From positions 104,220-168,219 of the forward strand of contig CAYFKR010000008.1 in NCBI GenBank assembly GCA_964343835.1: a stretch of DNA of 64,000 bases, in the 5' to 3' direction. Position 1 is the stretch's first letter, and each line of letters begins with the position of its first letter. Below, piece by piece: positions 25,204 through 33,453 of this stretch. This DNA comes from CALEMW01 sp964343835 (lineage in GTDB: Bacteria > Krumholzibacteriota > Krumholzibacteriia > LZORAL124-64-63). The notes beneath the pieces were generated by a model. The model was not told the origin of the DNA. It saw only the letters and a program-made list of their open reading frames with translations, and did not search any database. The translations under genes were made by a program, and so were the position numbers.

Positions 25204-25953
25204 ATGTCCGAGATCACCGCCCTGCTCATCGTCCGCAACGAGGAAGAGGCCCTGCCCGGCTGCCTGGACAGCCTGGCGGGCGTCGTGCCGCGCCTCGTGG
25301 TGGTGGACACCGGCAGCACCGACGGCACCGGCCCCCTGCTGTCGGCCGAGATCCTGCGCAGCCGCTTCGCCTCGGTGCGCCGCGACGTGATCCCCTTCCT
25401 GGACTTCGCCCACGCCCGCAACCGGGCCCTCGATCTCGTCGAGACGGAATGGGTTCTCTGGATCGATGCCGACGAGCGCCTCTCCCCCGCCCTGCGAAAC
25501 GAGCTGGCTGCCGATTCCATCGACGACGCCGACGCCTGGTCGATCCCCTTCCGGAACCACGTGCTGGGCCGGGCCATGACATGCCGGGAACTGGCGGGGC
25601 AGCGGCACCTGCGGCTGTTCCGCACGGACGGGGCACGGTTCGGCGGGGCGGTCCACGAGGGCGTGATGCTGCCCGACGGGGCCCGCGTCGGCGAGCTCGA
25701 CGGCGTGATGGAGCACCACACCATGCGGTCCTGGCTCGGCTACATGGGGAAGGTGGACCGGTACACGGCCCTGGAAGCGAGGGAGGGATCGCGGGGACGG
25801 GCCGCCTGGCACATCCTCGTGGCGCTGCCGGCCACCTTCTGGCGGCAATGGGTGCGACGGGGTTGCATGAAGGACGGCCCGGAGGGATTCGTGTGGGCGC
25901 TGACGTCCGGGATCGGGGCGGTGCTGCGGGACTGGCGGCGCCTGACCCGCTAG
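25204..25953 (+). CDS. Glycosyltransferase family 2 protein
   Basis: A 249-residue GT-A enzyme resembling the WaaE/KdtX branch of lipopolysaccharide-core glucosyltransferases. It has the N-terminal LLIVRNEEEALPGCLDSL, the nucleotide-binding DTGSTDGT and the metal motif LWIDADERL, followed by the branch-typical HLRLFRTDGARF and GAVHEGV. A C-terminal amphipathic segment (FWRQWVRRGCMKDG) may touch the membrane. The glycosyltransferase at 5679 and the O-antigen ligase-like protein suggest a dispersed LPS or glycolipid pathway. The stop lies 4 bases from the stop of the convergent gene at 25958. Confidence 0.9.
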   Translation: MSEITALLIVRNEEEALPGCLDSLAGVVPRLVVVDTGSTDGTGPLLSAEILRSRFASVRRDVIPFLDFAHARNRALDLVETEWVLWIDADERLSPALRNELAADSIDDADAWSIPFRNHVLGRAMTCRELAGQRHLRLFRTDGARFGGAVHEGVMLPDGARVGELDGVMEHHTMRSWLGYMGKVDRYTALEAREGSRGRAAWHILVALPATFWRQWVRRGCMKDGPEGFVWALTSGIGAVLRDWRRLTR

Positions 25954-25957
25954 TCGA

Positions 25958-27763
25958 TCAGGCTTCGGCCTCCGCCTCGGCCTCTTCGTCCCTGGTCAAC
26001 CGCTCCAGCTCCGCCTGCAGCTCCGCGAGGCGGTTCGCGAAGGCGTCCCGCCGGTCTCCCAGGGCTTTCGACGCCAGTTCGCGGTAGTGGTTCACGCCGC
26101 TGCGCAGGTTCTCCGCCACGTCGCATGCCACGCATCCGTCCAGCAGCCCCTTGCGCCGACGGTCCAGCTCCTTGCGCAGCTGGTCGAGGTGGAGGGACAG
26201 CTCCTTCAGCAGCACGTGGGGCCGTTCCGGAGCCAGGGGCAGGCGGATCCGCCCGTAGATGTGGTCGACCATCTCCCGCAGGCTCGCGGAACGCTCGAAG
26301 TAGACGGTGTTGGGGCCGCAGCAGACGGCCGTGGCCGCAGCGGGGTCGATGCCCAGGGGGCGCGTGGCGCCGCCGGCCAGATCGTGGCAGATGCAGGCCT
26401 TGGCCAGCACGCGCTCGCGCTCGTCGTCGCGGTGGGCGACCGGCAGGTCGGCGCTGTCCAGGGACTGGAGCTTCCGGCGCTGGTAGGCGCGGCTCGCGGT
26501 GCAGACGGGAGCCTTGGTGAACTCGGTGTCGGAGACCAGGAACCCCTTGGGGCAGGCGCTGCCGGGGCGACCGGCGGCGATCTGGTCCAGGCGGGCCCGT
26601 TCGCTGTCGCTGGTCTTGAGGGACCAGAAAGGAACGCCCAGGGGCGAGGCGTCGCTCAGGTGGACGTCGTCTTCGCCGGCATCGCAGAGCCGTTCGAGGT
26701 GGCCGGCGTCGATGTTCACCACCTCGGGGACCATCAGGAAAGGGCTGCCCCAGCCGGTGCCGTCCACACCGTAGCGCTCGCTGACCAGCGACACCTCGTC
26801 GGCCGTCCCCAGGCCGCCCTGGACGGTGACGCGGAGGTCGGGATCGCCCGCCGGAGCGTGGCGACCCAGCTGCTCCAGGGAGGCGCGCCAGACGCGACCG
26901 AGGTCGTCCTGCAGTTCGCCGCGGCGCTGGTGGAACTCCTCCAGCACGGGGCCCAGCAGCACACCCTTGCCGCCGAAAGCGTGGCCGCCGCAGTTCAGTC
27001 CGGACTCGATGCGGTATTCGGAGACCCACAGCCCCTGGCGCGCCAGCAGCTTGCCCTGGATCAGGGCGGAGCGGAAGTCGCTCACCTTCAGGACGATGCG
27101 CTTGCGCATGGAGCCCGCGGCGTCGGGGAAGAAGTCGGGGAACTCCTTGAGGTAGCCGTAGAGCCGACGGTTCATGCCCGCCGACAGCACGACCGACGCC
27201 TCCACGCGGCTGCGGGCGAAACCGCGCAGGGCGCTCATGGCGTCGGAGAACAGGGGGCCGGCGGGCTTGCCCTTCACGACCTTCGCCCGGTCCAGCTTGG
27301 TCATGATGTTGACGTCGATGGCGCCGGGACGCACACGCCGGCGCAGCTCCGCCTGGATCTCGGCGCGGCGCTCCGGATCGGCGGTGGCCTTCATGGTCCG
27401 GTACAGGGACTTCAGGGGCGACTCGGGCAGCATCTCGAAGTAGGCCGTGAGCTCGGTGCCCTTCTCGAAGGCCGAATCGCGCAGGCGGTCCATCTGCCGG
27501 TGAACCAGGTCGTCCAGCAGGTCGAGGTAGGCGGTGATGCGGTCGGCACGGGAGTCGGCGCCGTCGTCGGGGATGGGATCGTAGCCGCGGCCGGAACGGC
27601 GGCTCAGCCAGCCACGCATCTGCTCCACCAGCACGTCGTCCACCAGGGACACCACCGATGAGATGCCGAAGCGCGCCACCTTCAGGGGCGTGTCGATGGT
27701 GAAGCCCGTCCCCATCACGGGGATGTGGAAGCGGTGGACCGGGTCGGTCAGCGGGTGGCTCAT
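25958..27763 (-). CDS. Cysteine-rich protein with a divergent nitronate-monooxygenase/PfaD-like barrel
   Basis: A 601-residue protein that I recognise only as an uncharacterised FCB-type family. The N-terminal three quarters look like an FMN-dependent TIM barrel of the nitronate monooxygenase/PfaD class: HIPVMGTGFTIDTPLKVARF at the start, GLNCGGHAFG where those enzymes have a GGH motif, and GGLGTADEVS with YGVDGTGWGSPFLMVPE where they have the phosphate-binding GADGV-GT-F segment. The rest is unusual: Cys in ACPKGFL, VCTASRAY, ACICHDLAGG, AVCCGPNTVYF and LDGCVACD could hold Fe-S or zinc. An acidic coiled tail (LQAELERLTRDEEAEAEAEA) ends it. The cofactor and reaction are unknown. The ATG at 27763 has GGAG upstream. 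Confidence 0.75.
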   Translation of the reverse strand: MSHPLTDPVHRFHIPVMGTGFTIDTPLKVARFGISSVVSLVDDVLVEQMRGWLSRRSGRGYDPIPDDGADSRADRITAYLDLLDDLVHRQMDRLRDSAFEKGTELTAYFEMLPESPLKSLYRTMKATADPERRAEIQAELRRRVRPGAIDVNIMTKLDRAKVVKGKPAGPLFSDAMSALRGFARSRVEASVVLSAGMNRRLYGYLKEFPDFFPDAAGSMRKRIVLKVSDFRSALIQGKLLARQGLWVSEYRIESGLNCGGHAFGGKGVLLGPVLEEFHQRRGELQDDLGRVWRASLEQLGRHAPAGDPDLRVTVQGGLGTADEVSLVSERYGVDGTGWGSPFLMVPEVVNIDAGHLERLCDAGEDDVHLSDASPLGVPFWSLKTSDSERARLDQIAAGRPGSACPKGFLVSDTEFTKAPVCTASRAYQRRKLQSLDSADLPVAHRDDERERVLAKACICHDLAGGATRPLGIDPAAATAVCCGPNTVYFERSASLREMVDHIYGRIRLPLAPERPHVLLKELSLHLDQLRKELDRRRKGLLDGCVACDVAENLRSGVNHYRELASKALGDRRDAFANRLAELQAELERLTRDEEAEAEAEA

Positions 27764-27796
27764 GAGCTCCGTAGGGGGTCGGGGTTCGGGGGACCG

Positions 27797-28258
27797 TCAG
27801 AGGGACAGCCGTCGGGTCTCCATGATCGCCTCGAGGATCTCGGCGTGGTCGAAGGCCATGTCCGGCAGGGCGTCCAGGGAGAACCAGCGGGCCTCCGCAG
27901 CGTCGTCGCCGCCGACCGCCGCGGGGGGCTCGCCCTCCACCTCCGCCGTGTAGATCACCGAGACCGTGTGGCCGCGCGGGTCGCGACGGGGGTCGCCGTA
28001 GGCCGCGAACTGGTCGAACACCAGCCCGGTGAGGCCGGTCTCCTCCTCCACCTCTCGGTGGACGGCGGCGTTAATGTCCTCGCCCATGTCCACGAAGCCG
28101 CCGGGAAAGGCCCACATGTCGCGGAAGGGCTGGTTGGCGCGGCGGATGAGCAGGACGTGCCAGTGAGAGCGCCAGCGGGGGGCGTCGTGGCGGCACAGCA
28201 CGACGCCGTCGACGGCCACCAGGGGCGTGAGGGGTCGGGTGCTCGTCCGGGTCTCCAT
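27797..28258 (-). CDS. Nudix hydrolase
   Basis: A 153-residue Nudix pyrophosphatase. The Nudix box GGFVDMGEDINAAVHREVEEETGL matches GX5EX7REUXEEXGU exactly. The preceding LLIRRANQPFRDMWAFPG and following YGDPRRDPRGHTVSVIYTA are typical of the ADP-ribose pyrophosphatase/NrtR-like subgroup, so ADP-ribose or a similar nucleoside diphosphate derivative is the likely substrate. The start is the ATG at 28258 with GAGGG upstream; the frame is open nine codons further. It runs in the same direction as its neighbours on both sides. Confidence 0.92.
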   Translation of the reverse strand: METRTSTRPLTPLVAVDGVVLCRHDAPRWRSHWHVLLIRRANQPFRDMWAFPGGFVDMGEDINAAVHREVEEETGLTGLVFDQFAAYGDPRRDPRGHTVSVIYTAEVEGEPPAAVGGDDAAEARWFSLDALPDMAFDHAEILEAIMETRRLSL

Positions 28259-28298
28259 GATCCCTCGCGATCCGGGACGCCTCACGCTCCGCCGTGCG

Positions 28299-28646
28299 TC
28301 ACTCGGTGACGCCGAACGAGGCGAGGGCCTCCTTCTCCGTGTCGAAGGTCTCGAACACCAGCTTGAGCTGGGTGACGTTCAGGATGTTGTCGATGCGATC
28401 GCTCACGGCGCAGATCTTCATCTGGCCGCCGTTCTTCTTGACCGTGTGGTAGCCCGAGACGAGCACGCCGAGACCGGTGGAGTTGATCCAGTTGACCTTG
28501 GCCATGTTCAGGACCACGTCCACGTAGCCCTCGGCGATCAGGGTCTTGACCTGGGTGTGGAACAGATCGTGGTCGGGACCGCCCATGATCTTCCCGTTGA
28601 GGGTCAGGACCATCACTTCGCCATGGGCCTTCTCGCTGATCTTCAT
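28299..28646 (-). CDS. STAS-domain anti-sigma factor antagonist
   Basis: A single STAS domain of 115 residues, the usual size of SpoIIAA/RsbV-like proteins. These bind a partner-switching kinase/anti-sigma factor when unphosphorylated. The phosphorylatable loop is NWINSTGLGVLV, where the family has D-S-S/T-G-L-G; the Ser is present, with Asn in place of the usual Asp. The start is the ATG at 28646 behind GGAGGA. No cognate kinase or phosphatase is encoded in the window, so the regulated sigma factor is unknown. Confidence 0.9.
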   Translation of the reverse strand: MKISEKAHGEVMVLTLNGKIMGGPDHDLFHTQVKTLIAEGYVDVVLNMAKVNWINSTGLGVLVSGYHTVKKNGGQMKICAVSDRIDNILNVTQLKLVFETFDTEKEALASFGVTE

Positions 28647-28820
28647 CCGTGTCCTCCATCGTCGCCTGAGGGGGATCGCCCCCGGGTTTCCCTGTCGCAT
28701 CAGGATGGACCCGATGCCGGGAATACGCAAGTCTTCAGTCCCCGGCACCGGCTCTGGACCGGGCCGACGGGGGTCTGCTAGGGTCCGGGAACGTCCCTCG
28801 AGCCCCCCCGGGAGGTCCCG

Positions 28821-29696
28821 ATGAGCCCCGTGATCCGTCCTCCGGCCCTGGCCGGCCAATGGTACGACGCCGACCCCACGGTGTTGCGCCGTTCGGTGCG
28901 CGCGTACCTCGACGGTGCGGACCCGTCGGCTGCGCCTGCGGGGCGGCCGGCCGTGCTGGTGGTCCCCCACGCCGGCCACATGTACAGCGGTCCCACCGCC
29001 GGCCGCGGCTGGGGCCTGCTGGAAGACCAGGACTACGACCGCATCGTGCTGCTGGCCCCGAACCACCGCATGGCCCTGGCGGTGCCGTCGTGCCCGGACG
29101 CCGACGCCTACGCCACGCCCCTCGGCGAGGTGGCCGTCGACACCGAGGGCCGTCGCCTCCTGCTGGAGTCCGGCGCCGTCATCTGCGCCCCCGCCGCCCA
29201 CGCCGACGAGCACGCCGAGGAGATCCAGCTCCCCTTCCTGCAGGTCCTGACCGACGACCCGCCGCCGGTGCTGCCGATCCTCGTGCCGCGCCTGGCCGAC
29301 TCCGACCGCGCCCGGCTCGTGGACGCCCTGGCCCCGTGGTGCGACGACCGCACCCTGTGGGTCGTATCCACCGACTTCACCCACTACGGCGTCTCGTTCG
29401 GCTACGCCCCGTTCCGCGACGACCTCGACCGGCGCATCCGTGACCTCGACATGGGAGCGGTGGCGCAGATCGAGGCCGGCGACGCCCAGGGGCTGCTCGA
29501 GTACGGCCGCCGCACCGGCATCACCATGTGCGGCCTGGAGGCCATGGCCGTGGTCCTGTCGCTGCCCTGGCGCGGGCCCCTCCGCCCGCGCCTGCTCGAC
29601 TACGCCCGCAGCGGCGACCGCGACGGCGACTACGCCTTCTCCGTGAGCTACGCCGCCCTGGCCGCCCCCTTCCCCGAGCCGGAGGCTTCCCCATGA
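28821..29696 (+). CDS. MEMO1-family protein (AmmeMemoRadiSam system protein B)
   Basis: A 291-residue MEMO1-like protein, a fold related to extradiol dioxygenases. Family segments are visible: RPPALAGQWYDADP at the N-terminus, VVPHAGHMYSGP, LLAPNHR, DEHAEEIQLPFLQ and STDFTHYG, which together line the metal/active-site cleft. The ATG at 28821 follows GGAGGT. The stop overlaps the start of the AMMECR1-type gene (ATGA), so the pair is translationally coupled. The radical-SAM member usual in this three-part system does not follow. The biochemical role of the system is unknown. Confidence 0.93.
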   Translation: MSPVIRPPALAGQWYDADPTVLRRSVRAYLDGADPSAAPAGRPAVLVVPHAGHMYSGPTAGRGWGLLEDQDYDRIVLLAPNHRMALAVPSCPDADAYATPLGEVAVDTEGRRLLLESGAVICAPAAHADEHAEEIQLPFLQVLTDDPPPVLPILVPRLADSDRARLVDALAPWCDDRTLWVVSTDFTHYGVSFGYAPFRDDLDRRIRDLDMGAVAQIEAGDAQGLLEYGRRTGITMCGLEAMAVVLSLPWRGPLRPRLLDYARSGDRDGDYAFSVSYAALAAPFPEPEASP

Positions 29697-30262
29697 CCGA
29701 CCACCGCCTCTCCCCCGAGGCCCGGCGCTACCTGCCGGCCCTGGCGCGCCACACCCTCGAGGCCGCCTGCGCCGGCCGTCCCCGCCCGGCCCCCGACACG
29801 CTGGACCTGCCCCTGCCCCCCGAGGCCGCCGAGAAGCGGGGCGTGTTCGTGACCCTGACCGCCGGCGGCCGGCTGCGAGGCTGCATCGGGTTCATCGAGG
29901 GGGTGGCGCCCCTGCTGGAGGCCGTGCAGGAGAACGCCCTGTCCGCCGGGTTCAAGGATCCGCGGTTCGAGCCGGTCATGGCCGACGAGCTGGACGGACT
30001 GGACATCGAGGTCTCGGTGCTGACGCCCCTGCGCGCCGTCGACGGCCCCGACGCCATCGAGATTCCCCGCCACGGCGTGGTCCTCGCCCGCGACGGCCGC
30101 CGCTCCGTGTTCCTGCCCCAGGTGGCCGCCGAGCAGGGGTGGGACCGCGACACCACCCTCACGCAGCTCGCCCTGAAGGCCGGCCTGCCCGCCGACGCCT
30201 GGCGATCCGGCGCGTCGCTGTGGGTCTTCGAGGCCGAAGCGGTGCACGAGGAGGGCCCATGA
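29693..30262 (+). CDS. AMMECR1-domain protein (AmmeMemoRadiSam system protein A)
   Basis: A 189-residue AMMECR1 domain. The invariant LRGCIGF segment (about residues 61-67) is preceded by GVFVTLTAGGR and followed by SAGFKDPRFEPV and a DIEVSVLTPL strand, as in the family. It overlaps the MEMO1-like gene before it and the cstA start after it by four bases each (ATGA both times), so the three may be one transcript. Molecular function is unknown across the family. Confidence 0.94.
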   Translation: MTDHRLSPEARRYLPALARHTLEAACAGRPRPAPDTLDLPLPPEAAEKRGVFVTLTAGGRLRGCIGFIEGVAPLLEAVQENALSAGFKDPRFEPVMADELDGLDIEVSVLTPLRAVDGPDAIEIPRHGVVLARDGRRSVFLPQVAAEQGWDRDTTLTQLALKAGLPADAWRSGASLWVFEAEAVHEEGP

Positions 30263-30600
30263 ACACGCTGACGGTGGGCGTCGTCTTCGCCGTCTGGCTG
30301 GTGCTGGGCTACCGGGTGTACGGTCGNNNNNNNNNNCTCTTCCGCCCCGACGACGCCCGCCCCGTCCCGAGCCGCGAGAAAGCCGACGCACGCGACTACC
30401 ACGCCGCCCCCGCCCCCGTGCTCTTCGGCCACCACTTCTCGTCCATCGCCGGGGCGGGCCCCATCGTGGGTCCCCTGATCGGCGTGCTGCACTTCGGCTG
30501 GGGGGCGGCCCTGCTGTGGATCGCCCTGGGATCGGTGTTCATGGGAGCCGTGCACGACTACACCGCCCTGATGGCGTCGGTGCGCAGCGGCGGCGGGTCG
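30259..30600 (+). CDS. cstA: CstA-family carbon starvation protein, N-terminal fragment (interrupted by gap)
   Basis: The start of a CstA-type polytopic transporter (peptide or pyruvate uptake in known members). The ATG at 30259 overlaps the previous stop. The frame reads MNTLTVGVVF...GYRVYG, then a ten-base N gap, then LFRPDDARPVPSRE, the CstA-typical VLFGHHFSSIAGAGPIVGP, and GSVFMGAVHDYTALMASVRSGG. The first gap keeps the frame and falls where the family has only a few residues, so it may be small. Homology stops near 30600; the next 59 bases do not continue CstA, and the protein resumes after a second gap with a duplicated segment. Confidence 0.85.
30327..30336. other. Assembly gap (10 N)
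   Basis: A fixed-length run of ten Ns, the usual placeholder for a scaffold gap of unknown size, inside the 5' part of cstA. Confidence 0.99.
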
Positions 30601-30659
30601 CCCGCGATCCGCTGGTACACGAGGTCGGCCGCGGTCTCGCCGGCGTACGGCTCGCGCCC
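30601..30659. other. Non-CstA contig end, probably chimeric
   Basis: These 59 bases do not code for CstA in the expected frame. On the minus strand they read as an open, protein-like stretch (GREPYAGETAADLVYQRIAG), so the 323-base contig 30337-30659 may be a chimera or hold a mis-joined inverted piece. Confidence 0.55.
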
Positions 30660-30669
30660 NNNNNNNNNN
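30660..30669. other. Assembly gap (10 N)
   Basis: Second fixed-length run of ten Ns. The sequence on its right repeats about 90 bases found on its left (near 30507-30600), so true order and size are unknown. Confidence 0.99.
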
Positions 30670-30670
30670 G

Positions 30671-32089
30671 GCGCTGCTGTGGGTGGCGCTGGGCTCGGTG
30701 TTCATCGGGGCGGTCCACGACTACCTCTCGCTGATGGCCTCGGTGCGCAGCGGCGGCGTGTCGGTGGGCGAGATCGCCGAACGCAGCCTGGGCCGCCGGG
30801 CCCGGACCATCCTGTCGCTGTTCCTGTGGAGCGCCCTGGTGCTGGTGATCGCGGTGTTCGGCGTGATCACCGCGCGGACGTTCACGGCCAACCCGGCCAT
30901 CGTGATCCCCACCTTCGGGCTGATCGGCGCGGCCATGGTCTTCGGCTCCCTGGTGCTGCGGCGCGGGGCGCGCCTGCTGCCGGGCACCCTGGCGGCCCTG
31001 GCCCTGCTGGCCGGGCTGGTCTGGCTCGGGGAGCGCTTCCCGGTCGTGACGGGCGAGACGGTGATGGGGCTGCCGGCCGTCACCTTCTGGTTCTGGCTGC
31101 TGATGATCTACTGCGTCCTGGCCTCGGTGCTGCCGGTGTGGCTGCTGCTCCAGCCCCGCGACTACCTCAGCACCTGGATCCTGTACCTGGGACTGGGGGG
31201 CGGCGTGCTCGGCCTCGCCGCATTCCGGCCCGACATCCAGGCTCCCGCCTTCACGGGGTTCACGTCGCCGGCCCACGGCCCCGCCTGGCCCATGCTCTTC
31301 GTGATGATCGCCTGCGGCGCCATCAGCGGCTTCCACTCCCTTGTGGCCGGCGGCACCACCAGCAAGCAGCTCGCGCGGGAGACCGACGGGCTGCGCGTGG
31401 GCTACGGCGCCATGATCCTGGAGGCCGCCCTGGCGGGCCTGGTGGTGCTGATGGCCGCCGGCGCCCTGCCGTGGGACCCCGCCGCCGGCGAGGGCAGCCT
31501 CCAGTACCTGATGACCGACGGCGGCGGCCCCATCCTGGCCTTCGCCACGGGCCTGGGTCGGCTGGTGGACGCCCTGCCCGGCCTGACCGCCCCCATGGGC
31601 CTGTTCTTCGGCGTGCTGATGATCAACGCCTTCGTGGTCACGACCCTGGACACGTCCACCCGCCTGGCCCGCTTCGTCCTGCAGGAACTTTGCGGCCCGG
31701 TCCCCGTACTAGGCGGCCGCTGGGGCGCCACCCTCGTGACGGTGGCCGCGGCGGGATGGCTGGGAGCCGGCGGCGGCTACGACCGCATCTGGCCCGTGTT
31801 CGGCGCCACGAACCAGCTGGTGGCGGCCCTGGCGCTGCTGGTGATCTCGAGCTGGCTCGTGGGCGTGAAGCGGCCGCGCTGGATCACCCTGGGGCCGGCC
31901 CTGTTCATGCTGGCCACCACCATCGCGGCGCTGGCCTGGCAGATCCGGGGTTTCCTGGCCTCCGGCGACGCGTTCCCGGGCATCGCGGGAGGCTTGCTGA
32001 TCGTCCTCGCCGTCGTCATCGCGTGGGAGGCCCGAGGGCTCCTGATGTCGGGGCGGAGCGGTGGGGGATCCGGCCCCGGAACCCGTTGA
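30671..32089 (+). CDS. cstA: CstA-family carbon starvation protein, C-terminal part
   Basis: About 472 residues of a CstA transporter, opening inside the second or third helix (ALLWVALGSVFIGAVHDY) and running to the natural stop. Family landmarks: SVGEIAERSLG, SGFHSLVAGGTTSKQL, MLINAFVVTTLDTSTRLAR and YDRIWPVFGATNQLVAALAL. At least twelve hydrophobic helices are evident. Together with the N-terminal fragment this gives one cstA gene of ordinary, somewhat short, length. The first 30 residues duplicate the end of the previous contig with many silent and a few amino-acid differences, which points to an assembly artefact rather than two genes. Confidence 0.9.
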   Translation, partial: ALLWVALGSVFIGAVHDYLSLMASVRSGGVSVGEIAERSLGRRARTILSLFLWSALVLVIAVFGVITARTFTANPAIVIPTFGLIGAAMVFGSLVLRRGARLLPGTLAALALLAGLVWLGERFPVVTGETVMGLPAVTFWFWLLMIYCVLASVLPVWLLLQPRDYLSTWILYLGLGGGVLGLAAFRPDIQAPAFTGFTSPAHGPAWPMLFVMIACGAISGFHSLVAGGTTSKQLARETDGLRVGYGAMILEAALAGLVVLMAAGALPWDPAAGEGSLQYLMTDGGGPILAFATGLGRLVDALPGLTAPMGLFFGVLMINAFVVTTLDTSTRLARFVLQELCGPVPVLGGRWGATLVTVAAAGWLGAGGGYDRIWPVFGATNQLVAALALLVISSWLVGVKRPRWITLGPALFMLATTIAALAWQIRGFLASGDAFPGIAGGLLIVLAVVIAWEARGLLMSGRSGGGSGPGTR

Positions 32090-32116
32090 TTTCCGGGTGG
32101 CTCGGCTGCAAAAACC

Positions 32117-32146
32117 TTGGTAGAGTCGTCGGTCAGGATCTAGATT
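32117..32146 (+). promoter_or_regulatory. Possible promoter of the sphingolipid operon
   Basis: TTGGTA (32117-32122) and either TCTAGA (16-base spacing) or TAGATT (18-base spacing) about 90 bases before the spt start, in a 147-base non-coding leader after cstA. The boxes are weak. Confidence 0.3.
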
Positions 32147-32236
32147 GCCGCCTGAATCGACGCGATCATCGAGTCCCGTTGAACGGTCGCACACGAGTGC
32201 GGCCGTCGCGGTACGCAACGAGGAACGAGAGGCACG

Positions 32237-33418
32237 ATGGGTCTGCTGGACAAGGTCAGCCAGTTCACCAGGGCCAAGGAGCTCCAGGCCGCCGGTCTGT
32301 ACCACTATTTCCGGGTGATCGAGTCCGCCCAGGAGAACACCGTCCGCATCGACGGGCGGGACGTGATCATGCTGGGCAGCAACAACTACCTGGGCCTCAC
32401 CAACCACCCGAAGGTCAAGGAGGCCGCCAAGGCCGCCCTGGACACCTACGGCTCCGGCTGCGCCGGCTCCCGCTTCCTCAACGGCACCCTCGACATCCAC
32501 CTGGAACTGGAGCGCAAGCTCGCCGACCTGGTGGGCAAGGACGACGCCATCGTGTTCTCCACGGGCATGATGGTGAACCTGGGCGTGATCTCCACCCTGG
32601 TGGGCCGCGGCGAGACGGTCATCGTGGACCGCACCGACCACGCGTCGATCATCGACGGCACCCGCCTGAGCTTCGGCTACGTGAAGAAGTTCAAGCACAA
32701 CGACATGGAGTCCCTGGAGCAGGCCCTGAAGACCTGCGAGACCCCCGGCCGCCTGATCGTGGTGGACGGCGTGTTCTCCATGCACGGCGACGTGGCCGAC
32801 CTGCCCGCCATCATGGACCTCGCGGAGCAGCACGGCGCCATCGTCATGGTGGACGACGCCCACGGCGTGGGCGTGATGGGCAAGCAGGGCCGCGGCACCA
32901 GCGACCACTTCGGCGTGACCGACCGCGCGGGCCTGATCATGGGCACCTTCAGCAAATCCCTGGCCTCGGTGGGCGGCTTCGTGGCCGCCGACGCCGACAT
33001 GATCCATTACATCCGCCACACGGCCCGCTCGCTGATCTTCAGCGCCAGCATGCCGCCGGCCTCGGTGGCGTCGGTGTCCGCCGCCGTGGACGTGATGCTG
33101 GAGGAGGACTGGCGCCTGACCCAGCTCTGGCGCAACACCGAGATCATGATGGAACGCCTCAGCGACGCCGGCTTCGACACCGGCCCGTCGTCCACCCCCA
33201 TCATCCCGGTGGTCGTGGGCGAGGACATGATGGCCTTCCAGATGTGCAAGCGCCTCTACGACGAGGGCGTCTTCGTCAACCCGGTGATCTCGCCGGCCGT
33301 GGAGAAGGGCGACGCCCTGATCCGCCTGAGCCTGATGGCGACCCACACCGAGGACGAGGTGCACCGCGCCATGGACATCATGACGTCCGTGGGCCGCGAA
33401 CTGGGTGTCGTCGAATAG
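32237..33418 (+). CDS. spt: Serine palmitoyltransferase (alpha-oxoamine synthase family)
   Basis: PLP enzyme of 393 residues that condenses L-serine with a long-chain acyl thioester to 3-ketosphinganine, the first step of sphingolipid synthesis. Visible features: GSNNYLGLTNHP, YGSGCAGSRFLNGTLDIH (72-88), the PLP-stacking His in DRTDHAS (H135), VDDAHGVGVMG with D207/H209, and the Schiff-base K240 in GTFSKSLASVGGF. The related KBL and BioF enzymes share the fold, but the GCAGSRFLNGTLD-H-ELE run, the NPVISPAV motif and the overall sequence recall the Bacteroides SPT far more closely (from memory). The start is ATG with GAGAGG upstream. The following three genes fit ceramide synthesis, which supports SPT over KBL. 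Confidence 0.88.
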   Translation: MGLLDKVSQFTRAKELQAAGLYHYFRVIESAQENTVRIDGRDVIMLGSNNYLGLTNHPKVKEAAKAALDTYGSGCAGSRFLNGTLDIHLELERKLADLVGKDDAIVFSTGMMVNLGVISTLVGRGETVIVDRTDHASIIDGTRLSFGYVKKFKHNDMESLEQALKTCETPGRLIVVDGVFSMHGDVADLPAIMDLAEQHGAIVMVDDAHGVGVMGKQGRGTSDHFGVTDRAGLIMGTFSKSLASVGGFVAADADMIHYIRHTARSLIFSASMPPASVASVSAAVDVMLEEDWRLTQLWRNTEIMMERLSDAGFDTGPSSTPIIPVVVGEDMMAFQMCKRLYDEGVFVNPVISPAVEKGDALIRLSLMATHTEDEVHRAMDIMTSVGRELGVVE

Positions 33419-33453
33419 CCGATTCATTTCCAGCCATCACGGAGGAGGGGGAC

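Noticed and set aside
32237..33418. Glycine C-acetyltransferase (KBL) as the identity of the first operon gene
   Set aside because: The fold is shared, but the sequence detail recalls Bacteroides SPT and the three downstream genes match ceramide synthesis; no threonine dehydrogenase is nearby.
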